The notes: generated by a model not told the origin, from the sequence alone. A stretch of DNA of 64,000 nt from Nocardioides sp. dk884 (GCF_009557055.1 NZ_CP045649.1:1153501-1217500), one strand, 5' to 3'. Counted from the first letter of the stretch, positions 39,593-48,489 are shown. Numbers and translations are program-made.

Positions 39593-40548
39593 CGAGCCTG
39601 TTCAACGAGTTCGACCTGTGGGGCCCGCTCGACCCTGCGGCCGACGCCGGCTACGGGGAGGACAAGCCGAAGCGCAAGGGGTTCTTCACCGACACCAGCA
39701 TCTGCATCGGCTGCAAGGCCTGCGAGGTGGCCTGCAAGGAGTGGAACGACGTCCCCGCGGACCACTTCGACATGACCGCGACCTCCTATGACAACTCCCA
39801 CTCCCTGAACTCCAACCAGTGGCGCCACGTCGCCTTCATCGAGCAGCCGCGCAGGCCCGCGGTCGACCTCGGGATGCCGACGACCCGCCCCGACGACGAC
39901 GTCCTGGGCGGGCTGCTGGCCGAGGGGGAGACGGGCGACGGGGCGCCGTCCGACGGCGTACCGGACTTCCGCTGGCTGATGTCCTCCGACGTGTGCAAGC
40001 ACTGCACGCACGCCGCCTGCCTCGACGTGTGCCCCACCGGCTCGCTGTTCCGCTCGGAGTTCGGCACCGTGGTGGTGCAGGACGACATCTGCAACGGCTG
40101 CGGCTACTGCGTGCCCGCCTGCCCGTACGGCGTGATCGAGCGTCGCCGCGGACCGGAGGGCTCCAAGAACGTCGGGATCGCCCAGAAGTGCACGCTGTGC
40201 TACGACCGGCTCGGCGCCGGTCAGCAGCCGGCCTGCTCCCAGGCGTGCCCCACGCAGTCGATCCAGTTCGGCGACGTCGAGGAGCTGCGCGAGCGCGCCG
40301 ATCGCCGCGTCGCCCGCCTCCACGAGGCCGGAGTCATGGACGCCCGCCTCTACGGCAACGACCCGCACGACGGCGTCGGCGGCACCGGCGCCTTCTTCCT
40401 GCTGCTCGACGAGCCCGAGGTCTACGGGTTCCCGCCGGACCCGGTGGTCACCACCCGCGACCTGCCACGGATGTTCCGCCGCGCCGGTGCCGCAGCCGTC
40501 ACGCTGCTGGCCGGCGCCGCCGTCGCGTTCGTGGGGAGGCGGGGATGA
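39589..40548 (+). CDS. fdhB: Formate dehydrogenase iron-sulfur (beta) subunit
   Basis: A 319-residue four-cluster ferredoxin. Cys sets are CIGCKACEVAC, CKHCTHAACLDVC, CNGCGYCVPAC with CP, and CTLCYDRL with CSQAC, which fits four [4Fe-4S] clusters. The C-terminal helix (AGAAAVTLLAGAAVAFVG) anchors it to the membrane. It carries electrons from FdhA to the NrfD-like subunit. Overlaps of 4 nt on both sides. Confidence 0.93.
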   Translation: MTSLFNEFDLWGPLDPAADAGYGEDKPKRKGFFTDTSICIGCKACEVACKEWNDVPADHFDMTATSYDNSHSLNSNQWRHVAFIEQPRRPAVDLGMPTTRPDDDVLGGLLAEGETGDGAPSDGVPDFRWLMSSDVCKHCTHAACLDVCPTGSLFRSEFGTVVVQDDICNGCGYCVPACPYGVIERRRGPEGSKNVGIAQKCTLCYDRLGAGQQPACSQACPTQSIQFGDVEELRERADRRVARLHEAGVMDARLYGNDPHDGVGGTGAFFLLLDEPEVYGFPPDPVVTTRDLPRMFRRAGAAAVTLLAGAAVAFVGRRG

Positions 40549-41597
40549 GCGACACGCTCTCGCAGACCGAGGGACGCCCCCGTCGCGGATCGGGTCGTGG
40601 TGGGGGAGGACGACGTCGTCGCGGTGGCGAGCGCTCGATGGTGCCGGAGGCGGAGTTTACCTCCTACTACGGGCGCCCGATCGTCAAGGCCTCCCCCTGG
40701 GAGGCCGACATCCCCGCCTACCTCTTCGCAGGCGGTCTGGCCGCCGGCTCCTCGCTGCTCGCGGCCGGTGCCGACCTGACCGGGCGCCCGGGGCTGCGGC
40801 GGGTCGGACGGCTTGGCGCTCTCGGTGCGCTGTCGTTCTCGATGGCCGCGCTGGTCCACGACCTGGGGCGGCCCTCCCGCTTCGTGAACATGCTGCGGGT
40901 GGCCAAGCTGACCTCGCCGATGTCGGTGGGCACCTGGATCCTGTCGGCCTACGGGCCGTTCGCCGGGGCGGCGGCCGCCGCCGAGCTCGTCGCGTTGCTG
41001 CCGCCCGACGCGCGGCGCGGACCGCTGCGGCTGCTGGAGCTGGCCGGGCGTCCGGCCGGGCTGGTCGCCGCCGTGTTCGCCCCGCCGGTCGCCTCCTACA
41101 CCGCGGTGCTGCTCTCCGACACCGCGACCCCGTCGTGGCACGAGGCCTACCGCGAGCTGCCGTTCGTCTTCGTCGGCTCCGCCGCCGCCGCGGCCTCCGG
41201 GCTCGCTCTGGTCGGGGCGCCGACGTCGGAGACCGGGCCGGCGCGACGTCTCGCGGTCGGCGGTGCGCTGATGGAGCTGGCCATGGAACGTCGCATGGAG
41301 CAGTCGATGGGCGTGACCGCGGAACCGCTGCACGCCGGTCGTGCGGGCCGGCTGATGCGGGCCGCGCGGGGGCTCACCCTCGTCGGCGCGGCCGGTGCCG
41401 CGCTGTCGGGGCGCAGCCGCGTGCTCTCCGCGCTCTCGGGCGCGGCGCTGATGGCCGGGTCGGCCTGCATCCGCTTCGGGGTCTTCGAGGCAGGTCAGGC
41501 CTCGGCGCGCGACCCCAAGTACACAGTCGTGGCGCAGCGTCAGCGGATGGAGCGCGAGGGCCCGGCGCGCCACCGCCCCGAGGACCCGGACGCCTGA
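40545..41597 (+). CDS. NrfD/PsrC-like membrane subunit
   Basis: A 350-residue protein with about eight helices after a basic Gly/Arg-rich N-terminus (GRPRRGSGRGGGGRRRRGG). NrfD marks are FTSYYGRPIVKASPWEADIPAYLFAGGLAAGSSL and HDLGRPSRFVNMLRV. It has no heme-ligand His pattern of FdnI cytochrome b, so quinone reduction in this FDH would be NrfD-type. With a cytoplasmic FdhA this would be a formate:quinone oxidoreductase of the inward-facing kind. Confidence 0.88.
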   Translation: MSDTLSQTEGRPRRGSGRGGGGRRRRGGERSMVPEAEFTSYYGRPIVKASPWEADIPAYLFAGGLAAGSSLLAAGADLTGRPGLRRVGRLGALGALSFSMAALVHDLGRPSRFVNMLRVAKLTSPMSVGTWILSAYGPFAGAAAAAELVALLPPDARRGPLRLLELAGRPAGLVAAVFAPPVASYTAVLLSDTATPSWHEAYRELPFVFVGSAAAAASGLALVGAPTSETGPARRLAVGGALMELAMERRMEQSMGVTAEPLHAGRAGRLMRAARGLTLVGAAGAALSGRSRVLSALSGAALMAGSACIRFGVFEAGQASARDPKYTVVAQRQRMEREGPARHRPEDPDA

Positions 41598-41613
41598 GCG
41601 GGCCGAGCGGGCC

Positions 41614-42258
41614 TCAGACGGTGAGCGCGGAGCGGTGCGCGAGCTGGGGCGCGGCCTGGTGGAGCTGGCCACGGCGCCAGAGCACGAAGATCACCAGCGC
41701 GGCCACCACGGCGCCGAGGGTGTCCAGCGTGAGGTCGCCGAGGGTGTCGGTGTAGGCCGAGCGCCGCTCGGTGGACTTGCTCAGGAACGCGACGTACTCC
41801 GCGAGCTCCCACACGATGCCGGCGGTGGCACCGAAGGCGACGGCCCGCTCCAGGGTGCGCCCGAGCGAGGTGGTGTGCGGGAGGGTCAGCAGGATCACCG
41901 CGGCGGTCAGCAGCCCGGTGTTCATGAAGTGCATCCAGTCGTCGAACCACACGATCGAGTCGTAGAGGTCCATCCGGTTGCCGAGGGTGTCGGTGAAGCA
42001 GGTGAAGGTGATCAGCAGGTCCGCCGCCCACGGGAACGACGCCCGCTCGCGCCACCAGACGTACCAGATGAACGGCACCGCGAAGGCGGCCAGCGGGTAG
42101 CCGATCGCGCGGGCGTGGGCGCCCTTGTCCTCCATGTTGCCGAGGTCGGGGGAGGTGACGGCCAAGAACATCAGCAGCAGCAGCGCTCCCTTGGCGAGGA
42201 CGTCGAGGGTGCGGACCACCTCGGGAACCGGGTGGCGTACCGCCGTCAGATCACTCAC
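41614..42258 (-). CDS. YjdF/DUF2238-like membrane protein
   Basis: A 214-residue protein with about six helices. The segments DSIVWFDDWMHFMNTGLL, AGIVWELAEYVAFL and YTDTLGDLTLDTLGAVVAAL are the DUF2238 pattern, with conserved Asp, His and Glu in the membrane. Function is unknown. GTG 42258 is preferred over GTG 42288 because TATCGT sits exactly 6 nt upstream. It converges on the fdh operon. Confidence 0.72.
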   Translation of the reverse strand: MSDLTAVRHPVPEVVRTLDVLAKGALLLLMFLAVTSPDLGNMEDKGAHARAIGYPLAAFAVPFIWYVWWRERASFPWAADLLITFTCFTDTLGNRMDLYDSIVWFDDWMHFMNTGLLTAAVILLTLPHTTSLGRTLERAVAFGATAGIVWELAEYVAFLSKSTERRSAYTDTLGDLTLDTLGAVVAALVIFVLWRRGQLHQAAPQLAHRSALTV

Positions 42259-42264
42259 CCGCGC

Positions 42265-42270
42265 ACGATA
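42265..42270 (-). promoter_or_regulatory. -10 hexamer TATCGT of the YjdF-like gene
   Basis: TATCGT on the minus strand, 6 nt before the GTG at 42258; this decides the start. Confidence 0.45.
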
Positions 42271-42300
42271 TCGCCGGGGGGCGCCCACAGAAGCATCGTG

Positions 42301-42885
42301 TCAGTTCGTGACGACGGGGGCCGCGCGCAGATAGGTCTCGTCGATGACCTGCTCGACGAGGAACGTCGCGAGGTCGGTACGGGTCATCGACCAGCGCACG
42401 GCGTCCAGACCCAGATAGCCCGAGCGGATCGTGCCCCGGGAGGGACCGTCGCTGGTGCGCACGACGCGCGCCAGCGTCCACTCCACCTCCGCGGAGCTCA
42501 CCAGCTCGGTCATCGCGGCCAGGTCGGCCTGCGCGGTCCGAGAGCGCAGCCGGGCCAGCCGCGGCAGCACCAGCGCCCGGGCCGTCGGCTCGTCGCGCCA
42601 CCAGCGCACGGCGACGCTGCCCAGCCCGACGTAGCGCCGGACGCCGCAGGCGCGCATCGCCTCGAGGACCCGTCCGGTCACCTCGGTCAGCGACGGGGCC
42701 TCCGGGTCGTCCGGCGGCGTCAGCACGCTGATCACCACGTCCGCGCCCGCCAGGGCAGCGCGCAGCGTCTCCTCGTCGTACGACGTGAGGGGGCGCGGCT
42801 GGTGGGCCTCGGCGCGCAGCCGGTCCACCACGAGCCGGCCGAGGGCGCTCTCGGCCCCCAGTACCGCGACCTGCTGTGTGCGCAT
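42301..42885 (-). CDS. NAD(P)-binding SDR-like protein
   Basis: A 194-residue atypical short-chain dehydrogenase of the NmrA/SDR_a5 type: VAVLGAESALGRLVVDRL (dinucleotide loop, weak GxxGxxG), LAGADVVISVLTPPDD, VRRYVGLGSVAV and EVEWTLARVV. No YxxxK active pair is clear, so it may be a sensor or epimerase-like protein. GGGAGG precedes the ATG. Confidence 0.7.
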   Translation of the reverse strand: MRTQQVAVLGAESALGRLVVDRLRAEAHQPRPLTSYDEETLRAALAGADVVISVLTPPDDPEAPSLTEVTGRVLEAMRACGVRRYVGLGSVAVRWWRDEPTARALVLPRLARLRSRTAQADLAAMTELVSSAEVEWTLARVVRTSDGPSRGTIRSGYLGLDAVRWSMTRTDLATFLVEQVIDETYLRAAPVVTN

Positions 42886-42907
42886 CGGACCTCCCGGGTG
42901 AAGGGTG

Positions 42908-43216
42908 TCAGCCGGTCGTGAGCATGACGACGAGCACCCAGATCGCGAACGCGGCGGCGAGCACCGCGGCGGCGCCGCACCAGGTCAAGAAGACCACCGG
43001 GAACCAGGCCGGGGAGGTCGCGCGGATCTCGGCCCAGGCGCTGCGGGTGTGCAGCAGAGCGAGGTCGAGCAGGGCGAGCAGCACGCCGCGGGTGGTCTGC
43101 AGGATCGCGAGCAGCCGGTCGGAACGAGCGGACTCGGCGGAGGTGCTGGGCTGCTGGGGGGCGAGCTGGGTGCCGGCGCGGCCGGGCACGGTCTCATTGA
43201 CCGGGATGGTCGTCAT
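42908..43216 (-). CDS. Small membrane protein
   Basis: A 102-residue protein with a polar N-terminus of about 35 residues and then hydrophobic helices GVLLALLDLALL and WFPVVFLTWCGAAAVLAAAFAIWVLVVML. I do not recognise it. It sits between the SDR-like gene and the ArsR-family gene on the same strand, so it may share their transcript. Confidence 0.6.
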   Translation of the reverse strand: MTTIPVNETVPGRAGTQLAPQQPSTSAESARSDRLLAILQTTRGVLLALLDLALLHTRSAWAEIRATSPAWFPVVFLTWCGAAAVLAAAFAIWVLVVMLTTG

Positions 43217-43300
43217 GTGGTGTGTCGTACTCCTTCGTCTCCTCAGATCATGACGAAGTCCGGGGCCGATCTGGTGCCCGGCGAGCGTGTGAGACCGGTC

Positions 43301-43666
43301 TCACTCGCGGCCGTCGGGAGGTGCTCCGGGGCGGTGGTGCTCCCTGTCGGCGTCGGCCTCGGGGAGGCGGACGCCGGCGGCGTCGGGGTGCTCGACGATG
43401 CTGCGCGCGACCTCGAGCAGGCGGGCCGCCTCGGGCATGCCCAGGGAGTACAGGACCTCGTTGCCGTGGCGCCGGGAGACCACCAGGGCGTGACGGCGCA
43501 GCACGGCCAGCTGCTGGGAGAGGTTGCTCGGGCCGATGTCGATCTGCTCGAGCAGCTCGTGGACCGCGTGGTCGCGCTGGGAGAGCAGCTCGAGGATGCG
43601 GATACGCGCCGGATGGCCGAGAGTCTTGAAGAACTCGGCCTTGCGCCGGTGAAGAGGTGCGTCCAT
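43301..43666 (-). CDS. ArsR/SmtB-family regulator without metal Cys
   Basis: A 121-residue winged-helix protein: FFKTLGHPARIRILELLSQRDHAVHELLEQIDIGPSNLSQQLAVLRRHALVVSRRHGNEVLYSLG. No Cys occurs, so the classic arsenic or cadmium site is absent. The C-terminal tail is His/Asp-rich (ADADREHHRPG) and could bind metal, but this is not shown. A perfect operator-like dyad lies at 43736-43755, in the spacer to pckG. ATG 43666 has GAGGGTGC upstream. Confidence 0.82.
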   Translation of the reverse strand: MDAPLHRRKAEFFKTLGHPARIRILELLSQRDHAVHELLEQIDIGPSNLSQQLAVLRRHALVVSRRHGNEVLYSLGMPEAARLLEVARSIVEHPDAAGVRLPEADADREHHRPGAPPDGRE

Positions 43667-43735
43667 CTGGCACCCTCCTCGGATCGGGATGCGTACCCCC
43701 CCGCCCATTGCGGGCCCGGAGGTGCAATCATGTCG

Positions 43736-43755
43736 ACTTGAAAGATTGTTCAAGT
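43736..43755. promoter_or_regulatory. ArsR-type operator
   Basis: ACTTGAA-AGATTG-TTCAAGT is a perfect 7-6-7 dyad, 70 bp from the arsR-family start and 88 bp from pckG. Its low GC content stands out and its TTGAA/TTCAA core is typical of ArsR-family sites. Confidence 0.7.
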
Positions 43756-43842
43756 GTGGCGGCAAGCCGCACGATACACACAGAACTCGGCAGGGCCGGC
43801 GGGCGGAAGGGTTCCGCTGGTACTCCGGAGAGGACAGCTCAC

Positions 43843-45690
43843 ATGGCTGATGTGCAGTCGGTGCTCGATGCTGCAGGCCTGACCAACCCGCGCGTGCGGG
43901 AGTATGTGGAGTACTGGGCCGAGCTCACGGGCGCAGCGCGGGTCGAGGTCGTCAGCTCCGCCGACGACGCCCGCCTGGTCCAGGAGGCCCTGGACGCCGG
44001 GGAGCTGCTGCCCGCCGGTGAGGGTCGTTACTACTCCCGCAGCTACCACAAGGACACCGCCCGCTCCGAGGAGCGGACGATCGTCGCCACGAGCAACCCC
44101 GCGGACAAGGGCGTCTACAACAACTGGCGCCCCTCCTCGGAGATGAAGCCGATGCTCGAGGAGCGCATGCGTGGCGCCTCCGCGGGCAAGACGATGTACG
44201 TCATCCCCTACCTGATGGCGCCTCCCGGCAACACGCTCAGCCCCTGGGCCACCGGCGTCGAGCTGACCGACACCCGCACCGTCGTGCTGCACATGATGCG
44301 CATGGCCCGCGTCGGCGTCGAGCACATCAACGACCTCGAGGACCCCAACAGCTTCGTGCGCGCGGTCCACGTGGCCGGCGACCTGGAGAACCTGGGCCAG
44401 GGCACGCCCGACGACCAGCGCTACTTCGTGACCGTCGCCGACGAGCGCACGATCCTGCACTTCGGCTCGTCGTACGGCGGCAACGCGCTGCTCGGCAAGA
44501 TCGCGCACGGCCTGCGCCAGGCGGCGTACGACGGCTGGGCGTCGAAGAAGTTCCTCGCCGAGCAGTACATGCTCATCGGGATCCACGACAAGGAGACCGG
44601 CAAGGACTACCACATCTGTGGTGGCTTCCCGAGCGCCTCCGGCAAGACCAACCTCGCCATGATGCTGGCCCCGGACGCCCTCGGCGACCGCTACCACGTG
44701 TCGTTCTACGGCGACGACATCGCCTGGCTGTGGGTCGACGAGACCACCGGCAAGCTCTACGGCATGAACCCCGAGTTCGGCGTCTTCGGCGTGGCCAAGG
44801 ACACCAACGAGGGCACCAACCCGACTGCTCTGCAGTCGCTCGGCGAGGGCACCGGCGTGATCTTCACCAACGTCGCCTACAACGAGAAGACGCAGGAGGT
44901 CTGGTGGGAGGGTCGCACCAAGAACCCGCCCGCCGACGTCGACGGCTGGCTGGACTGGAAGGGTGACCGGATCGCTGACCGCGAGCCCGGCGACCAGAGC
45001 CCCTGGGCGCACCCGAACAGCCGCTTCACCACCACCTTGGACAACGTCCCGAACATCGCGGCGGACTACAACGCCGCCGCCGGTGTGCCGATCGACGCGA
45101 TCATCTTCGGTGGCCGCACCCGCGACCGCGAGCCGCTGATCCGTGCGATCACCGACCTCGCCGAGGGTGTGTACGACGGCCTGACTCTGGGTGCCGAGGC
45201 GACCTTCGCCGCCGAGGGCGTCGAGGGCCAGCTGCGCTACGACCCCATGTCGAACCGCCCGTTCATGGCGTACGGCGAGGGCGACTACGCCCAGCACTAC
45301 CTCAACGTGGTCGGCGCGGCCAAGGAGCTGCCGCTCTTCGCCCACGTCAACTGGTTCCAGCGCGACCCGGAGGACGGCCACTTCCTGTGGCCCGGATACC
45401 GGGACAACCTGCGCCCGCTGCTGTGGCTGCTGCAGCTCAAGAACGGCGAGGTGCAGGGTCGCCAGACCCCCGTCGGCATCATCCCGACCAAGGAGGAGCT
45501 CGAGCTCTCCGGCGTCGAGATCTCCGAGAAGGACCTGGAGACCATCCTCACGATCGACAACGCCCGCTGGCGCCAGGAGATCGGCTTCCGCGAGGAGCAC
45601 CTCAAGCAGTTCGAGAACCTGCCCGAGGAGATCTGGGTGGCCCACCGTCGCGTGGCCGCCGCGCTCGAGGCCGAGGCCGACGAGTCCTGA
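43843..45690 (+). CDS. pckG: Phosphoenolpyruvate carboxykinase (GTP)
   Basis: A 615-residue GTP-PEPCK converting oxaloacetate to PEP. Motifs: YVIPYLMAPPGNTLSPWATGVELTDT, GGNALLGKIAHGLRQAAYDGW, the P-loop GFPSASGKTN, YGDDIAWL and NPEFGVFGVAKDTNEGTNP. In most GTP-PEPCKs the P-loop reads FPSACGKTN with a reactive Cys; here it is Ser. ATG 43843 has GGAGAGGA upstream. A strong hairpin ends the transcript. Confidence 0.95.
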   Translation: MADVQSVLDAAGLTNPRVREYVEYWAELTGAARVEVVSSADDARLVQEALDAGELLPAGEGRYYSRSYHKDTARSEERTIVATSNPADKGVYNNWRPSSEMKPMLEERMRGASAGKTMYVIPYLMAPPGNTLSPWATGVELTDTRTVVLHMMRMARVGVEHINDLEDPNSFVRAVHVAGDLENLGQGTPDDQRYFVTVADERTILHFGSSYGGNALLGKIAHGLRQAAYDGWASKKFLAEQYMLIGIHDKETGKDYHICGGFPSASGKTNLAMMLAPDALGDRYHVSFYGDDIAWLWVDETTGKLYGMNPEFGVFGVAKDTNEGTNPTALQSLGEGTGVIFTNVAYNEKTQEVWWEGRTKNPPADVDGWLDWKGDRIADREPGDQSPWAHPNSRFTTTLDNVPNIAADYNAAAGVPIDAIIFGGRTRDREPLIRAITDLAEGVYDGLTLGAEATFAAEGVEGQLRYDPMSNRPFMAYGEGDYAQHYLNVVGAAKELPLFAHVNWFQRDPEDGHFLWPGYRDNLRPLLWLLQLKNGEVQGRQTPVGIIPTKEELELSGVEISEKDLETILTIDNARWRQEIGFREEHLKQFENLPEEIWVAHRRVAAALEAEADES

Positions 45691-45711
45691 TCTGACTGAT
45701 CTGATCTGATC

Positions 45712-45756
45712 CGACGACGCCCCCGGGAACCCTTCGTGGTCCCGGGGGCGTCGTCG
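45712..45756 (+). terminator. Terminator after pckG
   Basis: 45712-45728 pairs perfectly with 45740-45756 (17-bp GC stem, 11-nt loop) 22 nt after the pckG stop and before the convergent HxlR gene. A short TCTGA repeat lies between. Likely bidirectional. Confidence 0.85.
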
Positions 45757-45776
45757 TGTTCGGACTCGCGGGCGGG

Positions 45777-46448
45777 TCAGGGGCGGGGTACGGCGGCGAG
45801 GGCCGAGCTGCCGAGCCAGCGGGGCAGGTCGCGGCGCGCGGGGTCGGTGCCGTCCAGGGAGGTGACCGGGTCGGCCAGCAGGTCGTCCCAGCCGCGGTCG
45901 CCGCGCCAGACCTCGGTCAGCCCGCGCAGCGTCGTACGCAACCAGACGGCGACCTCGTGGCCCGGGTCGGCGTCGCACACGTCGACGTCGCTGCCGTTGA
46001 CGCACATCCACCACCGCGCCTGACGCGGCTCGACATCGGTGAAGTCGAAGGCCACCACCGTCCGCTCGCGCGGCCAGGCGCTGACCGGCACGGTGCGCCG
46101 CATGTCCCACATCAGCAGGTGCGGGTCGAGGTCGCTGACGCCGAGCTCGCCGATCCAGCGCAGGCCCCAGCGACCGAGCGCCTCGACGACCTCGGACAGC
46201 TCCAGCCCGCTGGTGGTGAGCCGGTAGCCGACCGCGCCGAGCTCCTCGCGCCGTTCCACGACCCCGGCACGCTCGAGGGTGCGCAGCCGCTTGGCCAGCA
46301 GCGCCGGCGACATCCGGGGGACCCCGCGCCGGATCTCGTTGAAGCGGCTGCTCCCCGACAGCAGCTCGCGCACGATCAGCAGCGTCCACCGCTCGTCGAG
46401 GACCTCCATCGCCTTGGCCACCGGGCAGAACTGGCCGTACGTCGACAT
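45777..46448 (-). CDS. HxlR-family regulator with SCP2-like C-terminal domain
   Basis: A 223-residue protein. The HxlR wHTH is FCPVAKAMEVLDERWTLLIVRELLSGSSRFNEIRRGVPRMSPALLAKRLRTLE (residues 7-60), with the usual early Cys8. The second half (WWMCVNGSDVDVCDADPGHEVAVWLRTTLRGLTEVW) looks like the sterol-carrier SCP2 domain seen in such fusions. It is divergent from the methyltransferase gene by 168 bp and may control it. Confidence 0.82.
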   Translation of the reverse strand: MSTYGQFCPVAKAMEVLDERWTLLIVRELLSGSSRFNEIRRGVPRMSPALLAKRLRTLERAGVVERREELGAVGYRLTTSGLELSEVVEALGRWGLRWIGELGVSDLDPHLLMWDMRRTVPVSAWPRERTVVAFDFTDVEPRQARWWMCVNGSDVDVCDADPGHEVAVWLRTTLRGLTEVWRGDRGWDDLLADPVTSLDGTDPARRDLPRWLGSSALAAVPRP

Positions 46449-46616
46449 CGGGTCTCCTCACCTCGAGGCTCCAGTACACGCCCGCGGGCGCAGGCGCGCC
46501 AGTGGTGCGGCGCTACAGATCCGGAACCACCCGCGCTACACAAGCGGCACTATCGGCGCGCGGGGGTCCGGGCGCAGCGTGGGAGGCGTCAGTTCCCCCG
46601 AGAGAGAGGCAGCGTC

Positions 46617-47441
46617 ATGACCACCGAGGCGAGTACCGCAGACCAGGCCGTGAAGGCGAAGCACCGGGCGATGTGGGCCAGCGGGGACTACCCCCGGCTG
46701 GTCAGTGACCTGATCACCGGCCTCGGCCCGGCCCTCGTGCAGGCTGCCGGCCTCGCCCCGGGCGACCGCGTGCTCGACGTCGCCGCCGGCACCGGCAACG
46801 CCGCGCTCCCGGCCGCCCGCGCGGGCGCCGAGGTGACCGCCAGCGACCTGACCCCCGAGCTGCTCGAGGCGGGCCGCCGGGTCGCCGAGGCCGAGGGGCT
46901 CGCGCTGGCCTGGGAGGCCGGCGACGCCGAGCACCTGCCCTACGACGACGGCACCTTCGACGCGGTCGTGTCCTGCGTCGGGGTGATGTTCGCGCCCCAC
47001 CACCAGGAGGCGGCCGACGAGCTGGTGCGCGTCTGTCGTCGCGACGGCACGATCGCGCTGCTGTCGTGGACGCCGCAGGGCTTCATCGGCCAGGCGTTCG
47101 CCGCCATGCGGCCCTTCGCCCCGCCTCCGCCGCCCGGAGCCCAGGCCCCGCCGCTGTGGGGCGACGAGGCCCACCTCACCGACCTGCTGGGCGCCGAGGT
47201 CACCGACCTGCGCTCGACGCGGCAGAGCCTCGAGGTCGGAGGGTTCTCGACGGGGGAGGAGTGGCGCGACTACTTCAAGGCGGTCTACGGACCGACCATC
47301 GCCACCTACCGCAACGTCGCCGACGACGAGGAGCGCACCGCCGAGCTCGACGCCGAGCTCGCCGAGCTGCCGCGCCGCTTCGGAGTCGCCGAGGGCCCGA
47401 TGCGCTGGGAGTACCTGCTCACCACCGCCCGCAAGGCCTGA
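46617..47441 (+). CDS. Class I SAM-dependent methyltransferase
   Basis: A 274-residue UbiE-like methyltransferase: VLDVAAGTGNAALPAARAGAEVTASDLTPELLE (SAM motif I and II), LPYDDGTFDAVVSCVGVMFAPH, and ELVRVCRRDGTIALLSWTPQGF. GAGAGAGGC precedes the ATG. Substrate not predictable. Divergent from the HxlR regulator. Confidence 0.85.
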   Translation: MTTEASTADQAVKAKHRAMWASGDYPRLVSDLITGLGPALVQAAGLAPGDRVLDVAAGTGNAALPAARAGAEVTASDLTPELLEAGRRVAEAEGLALAWEAGDAEHLPYDDGTFDAVVSCVGVMFAPHHQEAADELVRVCRRDGTIALLSWTPQGFIGQAFAAMRPFAPPPPPGAQAPPLWGDEAHLTDLLGAEVTDLRSTRQSLEVGGFSTGEEWRDYFKAVYGPTIATYRNVADDEERTAELDAELAELPRRFGVAEGPMRWEYLLTTARKA

Positions 47442-47448
47442 GGCCGGG

Positions 47449-48489
47449 TCAGCGCGCGGCCGCCGCTGTGTCCATGGGATCGACCGGGTCCACCGGGTCC
47501 ACCGGGTCCACCGGGTCGCCGGTCAGCAGGCAGGCGACCGGGTGGTCGGTGCCGTCGCGGCGTACGAGCGCGGGGGTCTCGGTGCGGCAGCGGTCCTCGG
47601 CCCGCCAGCACCGGGGCGCGAAGGCGCACCCGGTCGGCCGGTCGATCGGGCTCGGCGGCTCACCCTGCAGGCGGATCCGGGCGGCGCTGTCGCGCTGGGC
47701 GGGGTCGGAGACGGGGATCGCCGAGACCAGCGCCTGGGTGTAGGGGTGCTGCGGGCTGCCGAGGACCTCCTCGACCGTGCCCTCCTCGACGATCCGGCCG
47801 AGGTACATGACCCCGATCCGGTCGGCGAGGTTGGCCACCACGCCGAGGTCGTGGGAGATGAACAGGTAGGCCAGCCCCCGGCGACGCTGCAGGTCGCGCA
47901 GCACGTTGACGACCTGCGCCTGCACGGAGGCGTCCAGTGCGGCCACCGGCTCGTCGAGCACCAGCAGGTCCGGGCCCAGGGCCAACGACCGGGCGATGAC
48001 CACCCGCTGGCGCTGGCCGCCGGAGAGCTCGTGCGGCCGGCGGTCCAGCAGCTCCGCGCCGAGCCCGACCTCCTCGAGCAGCCCGGCGACCAGTGCACGG
48101 TCGTGCGGGCGCCGCTGCACGCGCAGCGGCTCGGAGACCAGCGCCTGCACGGTGTACGCCGGGTCCAGGGAGGAGTAGGGGTCCTGGAACACCAGCTGGA
48201 AGCCCGGGCGCAGCGGGCGCAGGGCACGCCGCGAGAGGTGGGTGACGTCGGTGCCGAGCACCTCGACCACGCCGCCGGTGGGCTCGTGCAGCCGGGTCAC
48301 GCAGCGGGCGACCGAGGACTTGCCGCAGCCGGACTCCCCGACCAGGGCGTAGGTCTCGCCGCGGCCGATCTCCAAGGACACCTCCTCCACCGCGTGCAGC
48401 GTCGTACGCCGCCTGCCGACGGTGACCGGGAAGGTCTTGCGCAGCCGCTGGACGCGCAGCACCGGGTCGCTCAACGCAGGGTTGCTCAA
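47449..48489 (-). CDS. Peptide-type ABC transporter ATPase, second (DppF/OppF)
   Basis: A 346-residue ATPase: Walker A GESGCGKSS, Q-loop QLVFQDPYSSLDP, signature LSGGQRQR, Walker B LLVLDEP, H-loop SHDLG, and the oligopeptide C-terminal Cys motif (GCAFAPRCWRAEDRC). TTG at 48489 overlaps the previous stop (TTGA) and has AAGGAG 7 nt before it. The C-terminus contains DPV repeats from a 9-bp tandem array. Last gene of the importer operon. Confidence 0.88.
   Translation of the reverse strand: MSNPALSDPVLRVQRLRKTFPVTVGRRRTTLHAVEEVSLEIGRGETYALVGESGCGKSSVARCVTRLHEPTGGVVEVLGTDVTHLSRRALRPLRPGFQLVFQDPYSSLDPAYTVQALVSEPLRVQRRPHDRALVAGLLEEVGLGAELLDRRPHELSGGQRQRVVIARSLALGPDLLVLDEPVAALDASVQAQVVNVLRDLQRRRGLAYLFISHDLGVVANLADRIGVMYLGRIVEEGTVEEVLGSPQHPYTQALVSAIPVSDPAQRDSAARIRLQGEPPSPIDRPTGCAFAPRCWRAEDRCRTETPALVRRDGTDHPVACLLTGDPVDPVDPVDPVDPMDTAAAAR
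47483..47518 (-). repeat. 9-bp tandem repeat inside the DppF-type gene
   Basis: Four copies of ACCGGGTC(C/G) (plus-strand reading) encode the DPVDPVDPV tail. The 9-bp unit keeps frame, so slippage would only change tail length. Confidence 0.7.

Noticed and set aside
47483..47518. CRISPR-like array
   Set aside because: Units are 9 bp with no spacers, and in frame within a coding sequence.
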